NCBI GenBank assembly: GCA_017620255.1
Contig: JAFZQU010000032.1
Coordinates: forward strand, 1-45,021
Direction of reading: 5' to 3'
Origin: Lachnospiraceae bacterium
GTDB lineage: Bacteria; Bacillota; Clostridia; Lachnospirales; Lachnospiraceae
Length of the DNA stretch: 45,021 nt
The stretch's first letter is position 1. Every line of letters begins with the position of its first letter. The notes under the pieces are model-generated. The model saw nothing but the letters and a program-made list of their open reading frames with translations. It searched no databases and had not been told where the DNA came from. Shown here in pieces: positions 24,314 to 32,938 of the stretch. The position numbers and the translations under genes are program-made.

Positions 24314-25417
24314 ATGAAGATCATTCACTGTGCGGATCTGCATTTGGATTCCCCTATGCGGGCCAATCTGGATCCGGTCAAAAGCAAAGAGCGAAAGCTG
24401 GAACTGCTCGAAACGTTTCGCAATCTCGTGAAATATGCCGTGTCGGAAGAAGCGGAGGCGGTGCTGATCGCCGGCGATCTTTTTGACAGCAGGCATGTTT
24501 CCCAGTCTGTGATCCATGCATTTCTGAGACAGATCGAGAGCAACAGACAGATCACATTCTACTATTTAAGAGGCAATCATGACGCCATGAGCCTGCCGCG
24601 GTCGGAAGGGCTTCCGGAGAATCTGAAACTGTTTTCCGATTCCTGGATGAAATACCGGATCGGCGACGGACATGTCATGCTGTATGGTGTTGAGTTCAAC
24701 GGCGCGAACGAGAATTCGATCTATGAGGATCTGAATCCCGATCCGCATGATTTTAACATCGTGATGCTGCACGGGCAGACGACGGAGCACAACATGGGCG
24801 ACCGCACCGAATACATTCAGGTGCGGCAGCTTGCGGGGCGCGGGATCGACTATCTGGCGCTCGGACATGTGCATTCCTACGTGCACGAAAAAGTGGACGA
24901 CCGCTGCAGTTACTATTTCCCGGGCTGCCTGGAGGCAAGAGGTTTTGATGAGACGGGTGAACACGGTTTCATCCTGCTTGATATTGATGAGACGGATGAC
25001 ACCTACAGCGCACGGTTTGTGCCGTTTTCCATGCGCCGCTACTACACGGTCGAAGTGGATGTGAGCGGACTGATGACATCCGAGGAAATGCTTGAGGCCA
25101 TCGAATCGGTCGTGGATGCGTGCAAGATCGACGAAAGCAGCCTTTTGAAGATCGTTCTGAAGGGCGAAGTGGATGTGACGTGCGAAAAGAACCCCGACCA
25201 TATCCTGCATCCGTTCACGAAGCGATTTTACTATGCAAAGCTTGTGGACGAGACCGGCATGATGGTCGATTTCCGTATGTATGCGTTTGATGAATCACTG
25301 AAGGGGGAATTCATCAGAAATGTCCTTGCGACGGACTTGACGGACGCGGAAAAAGGCGAGGTCATACATTACGGGATCATGGCATTAAAGGGTGATGTGG
25401 AGGAGTTTGCACAATGA
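24314..25417 (+). CDS. Metallophosphoesterase, SbcD/YhaO-like DNA repair nuclease subunit
   Basis: A 367-residue calcineurin-like phosphoesterase of the Mre11/SbcD/YhaO type. Metal-binding blocks are in order: CADLHLDSP (DxH), AGDLFDS (GD), RGNHD, MLHGQT and LALGHVHSY. The C-terminal third has no recognisable catalytic motif and probably contacts the partner ATPase. It overlaps the next gene, an SbcC/YhaN-like ATPase, by ATGA, which fits an obligate complex acting on DNA ends or hairpins. The N-terminus MKIIHCADLHLDS fits the family exactly. Confidence 0.88.
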   Translation: MKIIHCADLHLDSPMRANLDPVKSKERKLELLETFRNLVKYAVSEEAEAVLIAGDLFDSRHVSQSVIHAFLRQIESNRQITFYYLRGNHDAMSLPRSEGLPENLKLFSDSWMKYRIGDGHVMLYGVEFNGANENSIYEDLNPDPHDFNIVMLHGQTTEHNMGDRTEYIQVRQLAGRGIDYLALGHVHSYVHEKVDDRCSYYFPGCLEARGFDETGEHGFILLDIDETDDTYSARFVPFSMRRYYTVEVDVSGLMTSEEMLEAIESVVDACKIDESSLLKIVLKGEVDVTCEKNPDHILHPFTKRFYYAKLVDETGMMVDFRMYAFDESLKGEFIRNVLATDLTDAEKGEVIHYGIMALKGDVEEFAQ

Positions 25418-27570
25418 GACTGATCAGTCTGCATATTGATAATTTCGGAAATCTGAGTGACTTTGATCTTGTGTTTGACCGGAATCCGATGGTGGTCTTT
25501 AAAGAGAACGGATGGGGTAAAAGCACACTTGCGGCGTTTATCAAAGTCATGTTTTACGGATTCGCCAACGAACTGAAGAAAAACAGCACGGAAAGAGAAA
25601 GAGAAAAATACAGGCCCTGGAAGGGCGGTACTTACGGTGGAACGCTTACCTATGAAGCAGAGGGAAAGCAGTATCTGATCAGCAAGTCCTTTGGCGAACG
25701 CTCCAAAGAGGACAGCTGCAGCGTAACGGACCTGACAACGGGGCTGATCGCGGAAGACAAGGATCCGCTGCATATGGGGCAGGAACTGTTTGCGCTCGAT
25801 GAACGGTCCTTCCTGCGCTCTGTCTTTATCGCGCAGAACGATGTGCGCGTGCATGAGGACGGGCATGAGGACATCGCGGACGGCATCAGTGCCAAGATCG
25901 GAAACTTAAGCGATGCGACCGACGATGTGAACCGCTACGAAGCCGTTATGGAGCGGCTGAATGATGTCTTGAACAGGATGTCGCCAAAGCGTGCCACCGG
26001 AAGCCTCAAACAGATGAGTGCCCATATCTCGTCCCTGCAGAATACGCTGCGCGGAGAGGAAGCACTGAAAGATGCCACGCAGCGGCTGGAGCTGCAGCTG
26101 CAGAAAGAGCAGGAGAACCTGCAGCATCTGAAAGACGAACGCGCCGCCATCGACGAACGCTTTATGAAGAATGCACAGCAGGGAGAACTGCTGGCCCGTA
26201 AGGAAGCGTTCCAGCAGTTGTGGGACCAGTATGAGGAAGCAAGAGAATCCCTAGAGAAAACAGAGCAGAGTTATGTTAACGGACTGCCGGTCGAGGAAGA
26301 GGTAACAAAGAAACTCGAAGAGTGGACGGAGCGCAATGCACTCGAACATACGCTGGAAAATAACGAATTACAGTTAAACCATCTGATCAGTGATGCGGAG
26401 CAGGCCAAGGCGCGTGCAAGAGAACAGCTGGAAGCCGCCAAACGCGAGTACCGGTTGCAGGAAGAAAGTGTGGAAAAGACCCGCAGAACAGCGATCATCC
26501 TGCTTGCGATCGCCCTGATCCTGTTAGTGGCCGGTGCGATGACGGTCTTCGTGCTCTCAAGGCTTGAAGTCGGGATCGGGATCGTCGGCAGCGGTGTCTG
26601 CAGTCTGCTCATGGGCCTGATCGTGATCCTGGTGGCAGCTTCCAACAAGCGGAAACTGAAATATTACCGGGTGGATGAAGAAGCATACGAGAAAGTCATG
26701 CACGACGAGAATGCGGATATCGCCCAGTTAAATGCAAGGATCGCATCAGACCGGGACCGTATGGCGATCATCGAAACAAACGTGGAAGAATTCTTAAGGC
26801 ATTATCAGTTCACTTACGAACCGCAGACGGTTGAAAAATGCCTGTATGAGATCCGGCAGCGGATCGCGCTCTTAAAAGCCAAGGTTGAAGAAGTGGAGCA
26901 GAAGCGCGAGGAGATCAGGAAGTATGAGAATGCAAATGACATGACTTCCATCATGAACGCGGATCCGGAACTTGCCCAAAGCGCACAGGAAGATCTCGGG
27001 AGAGAGCGCGGTGAAAACGATGAGCGTTTCAAGGAAGTACGCGAATCGATCCGCATGTACATGCACAGACTCGAGGAAAACATGGAAGAACTGCAGAACA
27101 TGTCGGATATGCGCTTAGAGCTTGAGAACCTGAAGGAAACATATGATACAAACCTGCATAAATATGAAATGCTGACAATGACAAGAGACTATCTCAAGAT
27201 CGCCAAGCAGAACTTCTCCGCCAAATACAGACGGCCCCTGCTTGACGGGTTCAAGAAATACTACAGCCGCCTGAGCGCGGAGGAAGTATCGGAATTCCAG
27301 CTTGATGCCAACATCCATATGACCAGGCGCGCTTTTGGTGAAGCGAGGGATGTGGAAGCCTACAGCAGCGGTGACAGGGATCTTGTGGACATCTGCCTGC
27401 GCATGGCCCTGGTGGATGCGATGTATCAGGATGAGAAACCGTTCGTGGTGCTGGACGATCCTTTCGTCAATCTCGACCGGAAGCGTTGCGACAGAGCGCT
27501 GCAGTTCTTATCCGAAGTAGCAAAAGACTATCAGGTGATCTATTTTACCTGTCATGAAGCGAGGACCTGA
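25414..27570 (+). CDS. SbcC/YhaN-like SMC-type ATPase with a membrane hairpin
   Basis: A 718-residue SMC/Rad50-like ATPase. The N-terminal Walker A reads ENGWGKST (residues 31-38), with Trp where Ser or Ala is usual. The C-terminus has a signature-like YSSGDRDLVDICLRMAL and Walker B FVVLDDPFVNLD. Between them is a long charged coiled coil, interrupted at about residues 357-409 by two hydrophobic helices. No CxxC zinc hook is present, so the hook end of Rad50/SbcC is replaced by a membrane hairpin, as in the YhaN group. It is shorter than B. subtilis YhaN. Coupling to the upstream nuclease suggests a membrane-tethered nuclease-ATPase complex. Confidence 0.85.
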   Translation: MRLISLHIDNFGNLSDFDLVFDRNPMVVFKENGWGKSTLAAFIKVMFYGFANELKKNSTEREREKYRPWKGGTYGGTLTYEAEGKQYLISKSFGERSKEDSCSVTDLTTGLIAEDKDPLHMGQELFALDERSFLRSVFIAQNDVRVHEDGHEDIADGISAKIGNLSDATDDVNRYEAVMERLNDVLNRMSPKRATGSLKQMSAHISSLQNTLRGEEALKDATQRLELQLQKEQENLQHLKDERAAIDERFMKNAQQGELLARKEAFQQLWDQYEEARESLEKTEQSYVNGLPVEEEVTKKLEEWTERNALEHTLENNELQLNHLISDAEQAKARAREQLEAAKREYRLQEESVEKTRRTAIILLAIALILLVAGAMTVFVLSRLEVGIGIVGSGVCSLLMGLIVILVAASNKRKLKYYRVDEEAYEKVMHDENADIAQLNARIASDRDRMAIIETNVEEFLRHYQFTYEPQTVEKCLYEIRQRIALLKAKVEEVEQKREEIRKYENANDMTSIMNADPELAQSAQEDLGRERGENDERFKEVRESIRMYMHRLEENMEELQNMSDMRLELENLKETYDTNLHKYEMLTMTRDYLKIAKQNFSAKYRRPLLDGFKKYYSRLSAEEVSEFQLDANIHMTRRAFGEARDVEAYSSGDRDLVDICLRMALVDAMYQDEKPFVVLDDPFVNLDRKRCDRALQFLSEVAKDYQVIYFTCHEART

Positions 27571-27571
27571 T

Positions 27572-28180
27572 ATGCCGAAGAATATCATTTTTGATGTCGG
27601 GGAGATCTTACTCGGCTACCGTTGGGAATATGTGCTGGAAGTGAGCGGCCTGTCCGTGGAAGAAGGAAAACGTGTCAGGAAGCTGATCTTTCAGGACCCG
27701 CTCTGGTATGAACTGGATGCCGGGAATATCATGCTGGATGAGGCCAGAACCCTGTACCGCGAACGCTATCCGAAGGAGGCTGATTCCATCGCCTTTTTCC
27801 TGCAGCATCCGGAAATGATGCCGATCGCGCGGGAACGTGTATGGAAACTCCTCAAAGACATGAAGGCAGCAGGCTATAAGGTCTACGTGCTTTCAAATTA
27901 CGGAAAGGAACTGTTTGCCCTGCATGTGAAGGATGCTCCGTTCTGGGAAGATGTGGACGGCGCCGTCATTTCCTATGAAGTGCATGTATGTAAGCCGGAT
28001 GCGCGCATCTACGAGACCCTGCTTGAAAAATACGGCCTGGATCCGGAAGACTGCGTATTCTATGATGACAGACCGGAGAATATCGAAGGCGCCGGGGCCT
28101 GCGGCATCGCAGGCGTCTGCATTGAGAGTGAGGAAGCACTGCTCGCCGAGATGGAGAGGCTGATCGAAGAGGCAGGTTGA
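27572..28180 (+). CDS. HAD family hydrolase
   Basis: A 202-residue haloacid-dehalogenase-type phosphatase. The nucleophile motif is IIFDVGEIL, with DxG instead of DxD as in the YihX/epoxide-hydrolase-N branch. Motif II is VYVLSNYG, motif III the CKPD lysine, and motif IV VFYDDRPENIEGA. The substrate is probably a small sugar phosphate but cannot be named. The ATG at 27572 is used because GAGG lies 7 nt upstream, it follows the ATPase stop by 1 bp, and it gives the family N-terminus. Probably co-transcribed with the SbcDC-like pair. Confidence 0.87.
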   Translation: MPKNIIFDVGEILLGYRWEYVLEVSGLSVEEGKRVRKLIFQDPLWYELDAGNIMLDEARTLYRERYPKEADSIAFFLQHPEMMPIARERVWKLLKDMKAAGYKVYVLSNYGKELFALHVKDAPFWEDVDGAVISYEVHVCKPDARIYETLLEKYGLDPEDCVFYDDRPENIEGAGACGIAGVCIESEEALLAEMERLIEEAG

Positions 28181-28191
28181 CATAACACAAA

Positions 28192-29280
28192 ATGGGAAAC
28201 AATTGTGCAAATCCAAAACCGCATAAGATCTTAAGGGGTGCAGTTTATGCTGCGCTTATCCTTCTGTTGTCTTTTTTAACTGCCTGCGGCGACAGACCGA
28301 AGACAGAGATCATCCTGACGACGGACTTTAAAGAGGGAGAAGTCTTCAGGATCGAGAACACTTCCTGTTATCTGCCTGAGATCATGGTCTATCTGGTGAA
28401 CTCCGAGAACCGCTACGATGAGATCTTCGGTGAGCAGATCTGGAAAGTGCCGATCGATGATTCCACGGTGGGAGATGCCTATAAGGAGACGATCCTTGCG
28501 CGCATTGCACAGATCAAAGTCATGAACCTTCTGGCGAAGGATTATGAGGTGAGCCTGACAGAGGAAGAAGAGGCGCTCGTGGATGCCGCGGCGGATGAAT
28601 ACTTCCGTTCGCTCACGCCGGAAGAGGTTGACATAATGAATGTCAGTGTGCAGACAATCCGCCAGCTCTATCAGGAATTCGCCATCGCCAACAAGCTGTA
28701 CCTGACGATCACCGAAGCGGTCCAGCCTGAGATCAGCGATGATGAGGCACGCGCCGTCAGCGTCAGGAGTATCCTGATCAAGACATATTCCATGACTAAC
28801 GGGGGTACGCGGATCGAATTCACGCAGCAACAGCGGGAAGAAGCCTATAACCGCGCACAGGATGCCCTCGCAAAGATCCGGACGGGGACTGATTTTGACA
28901 TCGTTGCCGCGGATTATAACGAAGATTCCGAGAGCGAATACAGTTTCGGCCGGGGGGTGATGCCGGTCGCTTTTGAGCAGGTGGCTTTCAATCTGGATAA
29001 CGGGGAAGTCAGCGACATCATCGAAACGGAATACGGTTATCATATCATCATGTGCACCAGTTCCTTTGACAGGGATGAGACGGACGCCAACAAGGCCGGG
29101 ATCCTGAAAAAACGGCAGCAGGAAGAGTTCAATATCATTTACGAGCAGTTTGTCAAGACGCTCACAGCCAATCTGAACGCGCCTTTATGGGAAAGCGTGA
29201 CGTATGAAAAATCACCCGCGGTCAACACAACCTCGTTCTTTGAAGTCTATGACCGGTATTTTGCAGCGGAAGAAAGCTGA
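28192..29280 (+). CDS. Lipoprotein peptidyl-prolyl isomerase (PrsA/SurA-like)
   Basis: A 362-residue extracellular foldase anchored by a lipid. The signal peptide ends in lipobox LTAC with Cys32. The central and C-terminal part (about 190-300) has the parvulin-type rotamase pattern: VRSILIKT, then YNRAQDALAKIRTGTDFDIVAADYNED, then GEVSDIIETEYGYHIIMC. Such proteins help fold secreted proteins and penicillin-binding proteins at the membrane. It begins 11 bp after the HAD gene. The ribosome binding site is weak, and no better in-frame start exists before the signal peptide. A CIRCE-overlapping hairpin downstream may terminate the transcript. Confidence 0.87.
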   Translation: MGNNCANPKPHKILRGAVYAALILLLSFLTACGDRPKTEIILTTDFKEGEVFRIENTSCYLPEIMVYLVNSENRYDEIFGEQIWKVPIDDSTVGDAYKETILARIAQIKVMNLLAKDYEVSLTEEEEALVDAAADEYFRSLTPEEVDIMNVSVQTIRQLYQEFAIANKLYLTITEAVQPEISDDEARAVSVRSILIKTYSMTNGGTRIEFTQQQREEAYNRAQDALAKIRTGTDFDIVAADYNEDSESEYSFGRGVMPVAFEQVAFNLDNGEVSDIIETEYGYHIIMCTSSFDRDETDANKAGILKKRQQEEFNIIYEQFVKTLTANLNAPLWESVTYEKSPAVNTTSFFEVYDRYFAAEES

Positions 29281-29324
29281 ATTTTCCATGCCATTAGGAA
29301 AGATCATATGGGATCCATGCATTA

Positions 29325-29351
29325 CTAGCACTCGCATTAAACGAGTGCTAA
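29325..29351. promoter_or_regulatory. CIRCE element (HrcA operator) of htpG
   Basis: CTAGCACTC-N9-GAGTGCTAA matches the CIRCE consensus TTAGCACTC-N9-GAGTGCTAA with one mismatch in 18. It ends 7 bp before the -35 hexamer of htpG. HrcA, the heat-shock repressor, binds this element. The stem followed by TTTTT (29352-29356) could also end the upstream transcript. Confidence 0.93.
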
Positions 29352-29358
29352 TTTTTCG

Positions 29359-29387
29359 TTGACTTTTATAAATTCCTGTCGTAGACT
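29359..29387 (+). promoter_or_regulatory. htpG promoter
   Basis: TTGACT at 29359-29364 and TAGACT at 29382-29387 are separated by 17 bp, directly downstream of the CIRCE element. Confidence 0.7.
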
Positions 29388-29430
29388 TGTCTGTGTGGGG
29401 GGATCAGTATAAAGAAAGAAGGAATGAAAC

Positions 29431-31566
29431 ATGGCAAAGAAAACCGGAAATCTCTCGATCAACAGCGACAATCTGCTGCCGATCATTAAAAAATGGCTTT
29501 ACAGTGATCACGATATCTTCATGCGTGAGATGATCTCGAACGGCTGTGATGCGATCACGAAATTGAAGAAACTGGATATGATGGGCGAATACAGCTATCC
29601 GGATGATTTTGAAAACAAGATCACCGTGATCGTAAGCCCCGAAAACAAGACGATCAGGTTCATCGATACCGGTCTTGGCATGGACGCGGATGAAGTTGAG
29701 GAATATATCACGCAGATCGCTTTTTCCGGCGCGACCGCGTTCATCGAGAAATATAAGGACAAAGCGAATGAGGACCAGATCATCGGTCATTTCGGACTGG
29801 GTTTCTATTCGGCTTTCATGGTAGCCGATGAAGTGCATATTGATACACTTTCCTATAAAGAGGGCGCAAAAGCCGTACATTGGGAGAGCGACGGAAACGG
29901 AGAATATACGATCGAGGACGGCACGAAGGAAGGCGTCGGCACGGAGATCACGCTGTTCCTGAATGAAGAGAGCACAGAGTTCTGCAATGAATACCGCGCA
30001 AGAGAGATCCTCAAGAAATACTGCTCGTTCATGCCGGTTCCGATTTTCCTGGAAAAGGAAGGCGCCGAGACGCAGTACGAGACGATCGATAAGGATGAAC
30101 TGACCGACAAGGATACCGTCATCGAAGAGATCCATGAGGATGCGAAGTACGAGGAAAAAGAGGGCGAGGACGGCAAGAAGGAAAAAGTCGAGATCTCCCC
30201 TGCAAGGGACCGCGTCAAGATTGTGAAGCGTCCCGTGGCACTGAACGACACGACACCGCTTTGGGCGAAGCATACGAATGACTGCACAAAAGAAGAGTAT
30301 CTTGATTTTTACAGAAAGGTCTTTCTGGATTACAAGGAGCCGCTGTTCTGGATCCATCTGAACATGGATTATCCGTTCAACCTGAAAGGTATCCTGTATT
30401 TTCCGAAGATCAACATGGAATACGAGTCGATCGAGGGCACGATCAAACTGTACAACAACCAGGTGTTCATCGCCGACAACATCAAGGAAGTGATCCCGGA
30501 ATTCCTGATGCTCTTAAAGGGCGTCATCGACTGCCCGGACCTGCCGTTAAACGTTTCGAGATCTGCGCTGCAGAACGATGGTTTTGTCAAGAAGATCTCC
30601 GATTATATCAGCAAGAAAGTGGCGGACAAACTCTCCGGCATGTGCAAGACGGAGAAAGAGGATTACGAGAAATACTGGGATGACATCAGCCCGTTCATCA
30701 AGTACGGCTGCCTGCGCGACGACAAGTTCTGCGAAAAGATGACAGACTACATCCTCTTCAAGGATCTTGACGGTAAATATCTGACACTGCCCGAATGTCT
30801 CGAAGTGAAGAAGACGGATCCGGACGAGACAGCTGAAAACGCCACGGACGAGAACGGCGAAAAGGTTGAAGCGGAAGTCGTAGACGATGCTCCGGAAGGC
30901 ACGGATGCATCAGACGGAGCCGATGAAGAGGGCGAAAAGGAGCCGCGCAAGGTCATCTATTATGTTACGGATGAAGTCCAGCAGTCCCAATACATCAAAA
31001 TGTTCAAGGACCAGGGCAAAGACGCCGTGATCTTAACCCATAACATCGACCAGCCTTTCATCACACAGCTGGAGTCCAAGAACGAGGATGTAAAGTTCAG
31101 ACGCATCGATGCGGACTTGACGGAGGACTTTAAGGACAGCGTCAACAAGACGGAGCAGAAGAAACTCGACAAGCAGGAAAAGACGCTTTCCGAACTCTTC
31201 AAGAAAGTGCTCGGCAAGGACAAACTGACCGTCAAGGTGGAAAAACTGAAAGATGAAAATGTATCTTCCGTGCTGACCGTTTCCGAAGAAAGCCGCCGCA
31301 TGATGGACATGATGAAGATGTATGCTGCAAACGGCATGGACATGGGCATGTTCGGAGACGAAGATCAGACGCTGATCTTAAATGCAGGCAACAAACTGGT
31401 GCAGTACATCGTTGCCAACAAAGACGGCGAACATGTGCCGCTGTTCGTGGAGCAGCTCTACGACCTGGCAGCGCTTGCCAACAAGCCGCTTTCACCGGAA
31501 GCCATGACGAAGTTTGTGAACCGCAGCAACGAGATCATGAATCTGCTGGCGGAAACCAACGTATAA
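29431..31566 (+). CDS. htpG: Molecular chaperone HtpG (Hsp90)
   Basis: Bacterial Hsp90, an ATP-driven dimeric chaperone. The N-terminal GHKL ATPase domain shows MREMISNGCDAITK, IDTGLGMDADEV and GHFGLGFYSAFMV. The middle domain has LNVSRSALQND with the family's catalytic-loop arginine. The C-terminal dimerisation domain ends near NEIMNLLAETNV. At 711 residues it is about 85 longer than E. coli HtpG. Two charged stretches explain this: a linker near residues 225-255 (EEKEGEDGKKEK) and a very acidic insert at about 461-508, rich in Glu, Asp, Ala and Thr. The ribosome binding site is AAGAAGGA. The CIRCE element upstream points to HrcA control. Confidence 0.96.
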   Translation: MAKKTGNLSINSDNLLPIIKKWLYSDHDIFMREMISNGCDAITKLKKLDMMGEYSYPDDFENKITVIVSPENKTIRFIDTGLGMDADEVEEYITQIAFSGATAFIEKYKDKANEDQIIGHFGLGFYSAFMVADEVHIDTLSYKEGAKAVHWESDGNGEYTIEDGTKEGVGTEITLFLNEESTEFCNEYRAREILKKYCSFMPVPIFLEKEGAETQYETIDKDELTDKDTVIEEIHEDAKYEEKEGEDGKKEKVEISPARDRVKIVKRPVALNDTTPLWAKHTNDCTKEEYLDFYRKVFLDYKEPLFWIHLNMDYPFNLKGILYFPKINMEYESIEGTIKLYNNQVFIADNIKEVIPEFLMLLKGVIDCPDLPLNVSRSALQNDGFVKKISDYISKKVADKLSGMCKTEKEDYEKYWDDISPFIKYGCLRDDKFCEKMTDYILFKDLDGKYLTLPECLEVKKTDPDETAENATDENGEKVEAEVVDDAPEGTDASDGADEEGEKEPRKVIYYVTDEVQQSQYIKMFKDQGKDAVILTHNIDQPFITQLESKNEDVKFRRIDADLTEDFKDSVNKTEQKKLDKQEKTLSELFKKVLGKDKLTVKVEKLKDENVSSVLTVSEESRRMMDMMKMYAANGMDMGMFGDEDQTLILNAGNKLVQYIVANKDGEHVPLFVEQLYDLAALANKPLSPEAMTKFVNRSNEIMNLLAETNV

Positions 31567-31585
31567 ACGCTTTTAACCATAAAGA

Positions 31586-31616
31586 ATAGCTGCCCCGGTC
31601 TGAGTGGGGCAGCTAT
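31586..31616. terminator. Strong hairpin between convergent htpG and zinc-ribbon gene
   Basis: ATAGCTGCCCC (31586-31596) and GGGGCAGCTAT (31606-31616) form a perfect 11-bp stem with a 9-nt loop. No T-run follows on either strand. It probably protects or ends both converging transcripts, but it is not a textbook intrinsic terminator. Confidence 0.6.
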
Positions 31617-31647
31617 CTGTCTAACTGTGTTCTCTATAGCAACTGTA

Positions 31648-32622
31648 TCAGTTCAGCCCGTAGTATTCTTCGATCGCGATCATCCACATGGCAAGATACT
31701 GATTTTCAAACATGGTGGAATGGTATTCCGTGCCCCCGTCATTGAAGAAAACGGTAGATTCATTGTAGTTTACGACCCAGATGTCATCCTTATCGCCGTA
31801 TGCAGTCACCTTATAGCGGTATACATCAGCGTTGTTGGCATCCAGATCACACTCGTTGATCTTAACGTCCATAGAATAGAAGTTGTTTGCCATGGCAAGC
31901 GCCATGATCATGTTTCTTTCAATGGAATCCTTATCGGAGATCAGATCCTTATCCACGAGCATGCACGCGAGCATGCCATAGAGGAATTCACGGTTGATAA
32001 CCCTGCCTTCTTCGAGAACATCTGAATCCACATAATCCAGAAATCCATTAAGATCCTTGTCATTACCTTTAAACAACCTGGTGGAACCGCTTAAGCCGCC
32101 GTTTGGTACCACGGTGATATCCGTGCCGTTCGTGGTGACATCCGCATAACTGTATTGTGTGAAATCGCCCTCGCCCACTGCAGGCTTTTCCGGTTCGTCA
32201 TAGTCCGGTTCGTCAAGATCGAAATCTGCATTAAGGTCAAGATCTTCCAGGGCATCCACGGCCTCATTCAGACTGTCGAGATCGAGGTCCTCAATATCCT
32301 CAATTTCTTCATATTGTTTATCTTCGATGCGGTCTCTATATTCATTAGCTGCTTTACGTACAAAATGTGTCACAACGGCAACCGCGATAATAGACAACGC
32401 GAGAACGGCACCGACGATGATCAGGATGATCAGCCATGTCTTGGACTGTTTCTTCGGAGGCGTGCCGCCTGCACTGTTCACGGGACGTACCGGTTGTACG
32501 GGTGCGTTCTGTATTGCGTTTCCTGCAGGCGCAGCAGTGTTTGCATTTCCGACAGGTGCGCCACAGTTGCCACAGAATCTCTTTCCTTCAGTTACTTCAG
32601 AACCACAATTTTGACAAAACAT
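31648..32622 (-). CDS. Zinc-ribbon membrane protein of unknown function
   Basis: A 324-residue protein. The N-terminus is a zinc ribbon with Cys3, Cys6, Cys17 and Cys20 (FCQNCG, FCGNCG). A Pro/Ala/Asn-rich linker and one membrane helix (about 61-87) follow. Next is a very acidic stretch (about 100-155, many Asp, Glu and Leu), then a mixed alpha/beta domain of ~170 residues. Given the cytoplasmic zinc ribbon, the C-terminal domain should lie outside the cell. Such proteins are common in Clostridia; their role is unknown. The ribosome binding site is AAAGGAA, and an extended -10 promoter lies upstream on the minus strand. Confidence 0.85.
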   Translation of the reverse strand: MFCQNCGSEVTEGKRFCGNCGAPVGNANTAAPAGNAIQNAPVQPVRPVNSAGGTPPKKQSKTWLIILIIVGAVLALSIIAVAVVTHFVRKAANEYRDRIEDKQYEEIEDIEDLDLDSLNEAVDALEDLDLNADFDLDEPDYDEPEKPAVGEGDFTQYSYADVTTNGTDITVVPNGGLSGSTRLFKGNDKDLNGFLDYVDSDVLEEGRVINREFLYGMLACMLVDKDLISDKDSIERNMIMALAMANNFYSMDVKINECDLDANNADVYRYKVTAYGDKDDIWVVNYNESTVFFNDGGTEYHSTMFENQYLAMWMIAIEEYYGLN

Positions 32623-32675
32623 ATTTTCTTTTCCTTTCCGATCCGGTTTATGAAGATTTACGGATTATCTCAAGG

Positions 32676-32704
32676 ATTATAGCAGACACCATACGGTTTG
32701 TACA
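32676..32704 (-). promoter_or_regulatory. Promoter of the zinc-ribbon gene
   Basis: On the minus strand, TGTACA (32704-32699) and a perfect TATAAT (32681-32676) are spaced by 17 bp, with an extended -10 TGC. Confidence 0.65.
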
Positions 32705-32813
32705 GAAAAAGCGTAAATATCGCCCTGTTTCTTGGCCCTGTCCGATGATCTTTCGTATAATATTATGCCTCTTAGTGCATCTGTCCGGTATGCTTTTAAG
32801 ATGCGGATTTTGG

Positions 32814-32842
32814 TTGTATGACGCGTGATTATGTGGTAAAAT
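32814..32842 (+). promoter_or_regulatory. Promoter of the giant secreted protein gene
   Basis: TTGTAT at 32814-32819 and TAAAAT at 32837-32842 have a 17-bp spacer and a TGG extended -10. This would give a leader of about 90 nt. Confidence 0.55.
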
Positions 32843-32938
32843 ATATGTCACACTCACTCAGGAATATGACGCAGGAAGAATCAGCGAATGGTCGCAAAAA
32901 ATATAGGAAACTCATTTCAAAAAAGAAAGGAGAACCAG

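Larger units (their letters stand above)
32623..32938. other. Divergent intergenic region with two promoters
   Basis: The gap between the divergent zinc-ribbon and giant-protein genes holds a promoter for each (listed separately) and a possible extra plus-strand promoter (TTGGCC at 32732-32737, TATAAT at 32756-32761, 18-bp spacer). An in-frame ATG at 32888 is not taken as the start of the giant protein. I see no other gene. Confidence 0.6.

Noticed and set aside
28627-28636. TTGACATAAT inside the foldase gene as a promoter
   Set aside because: It lies within a conserved coding region and no -10 or gene start follows.
29404-30357. 317-codon minus-strand frame opposite htpG
   Set aside because: Antisense to the highly conserved HtpG ATPase domain and it would cross the htpG promoter region.
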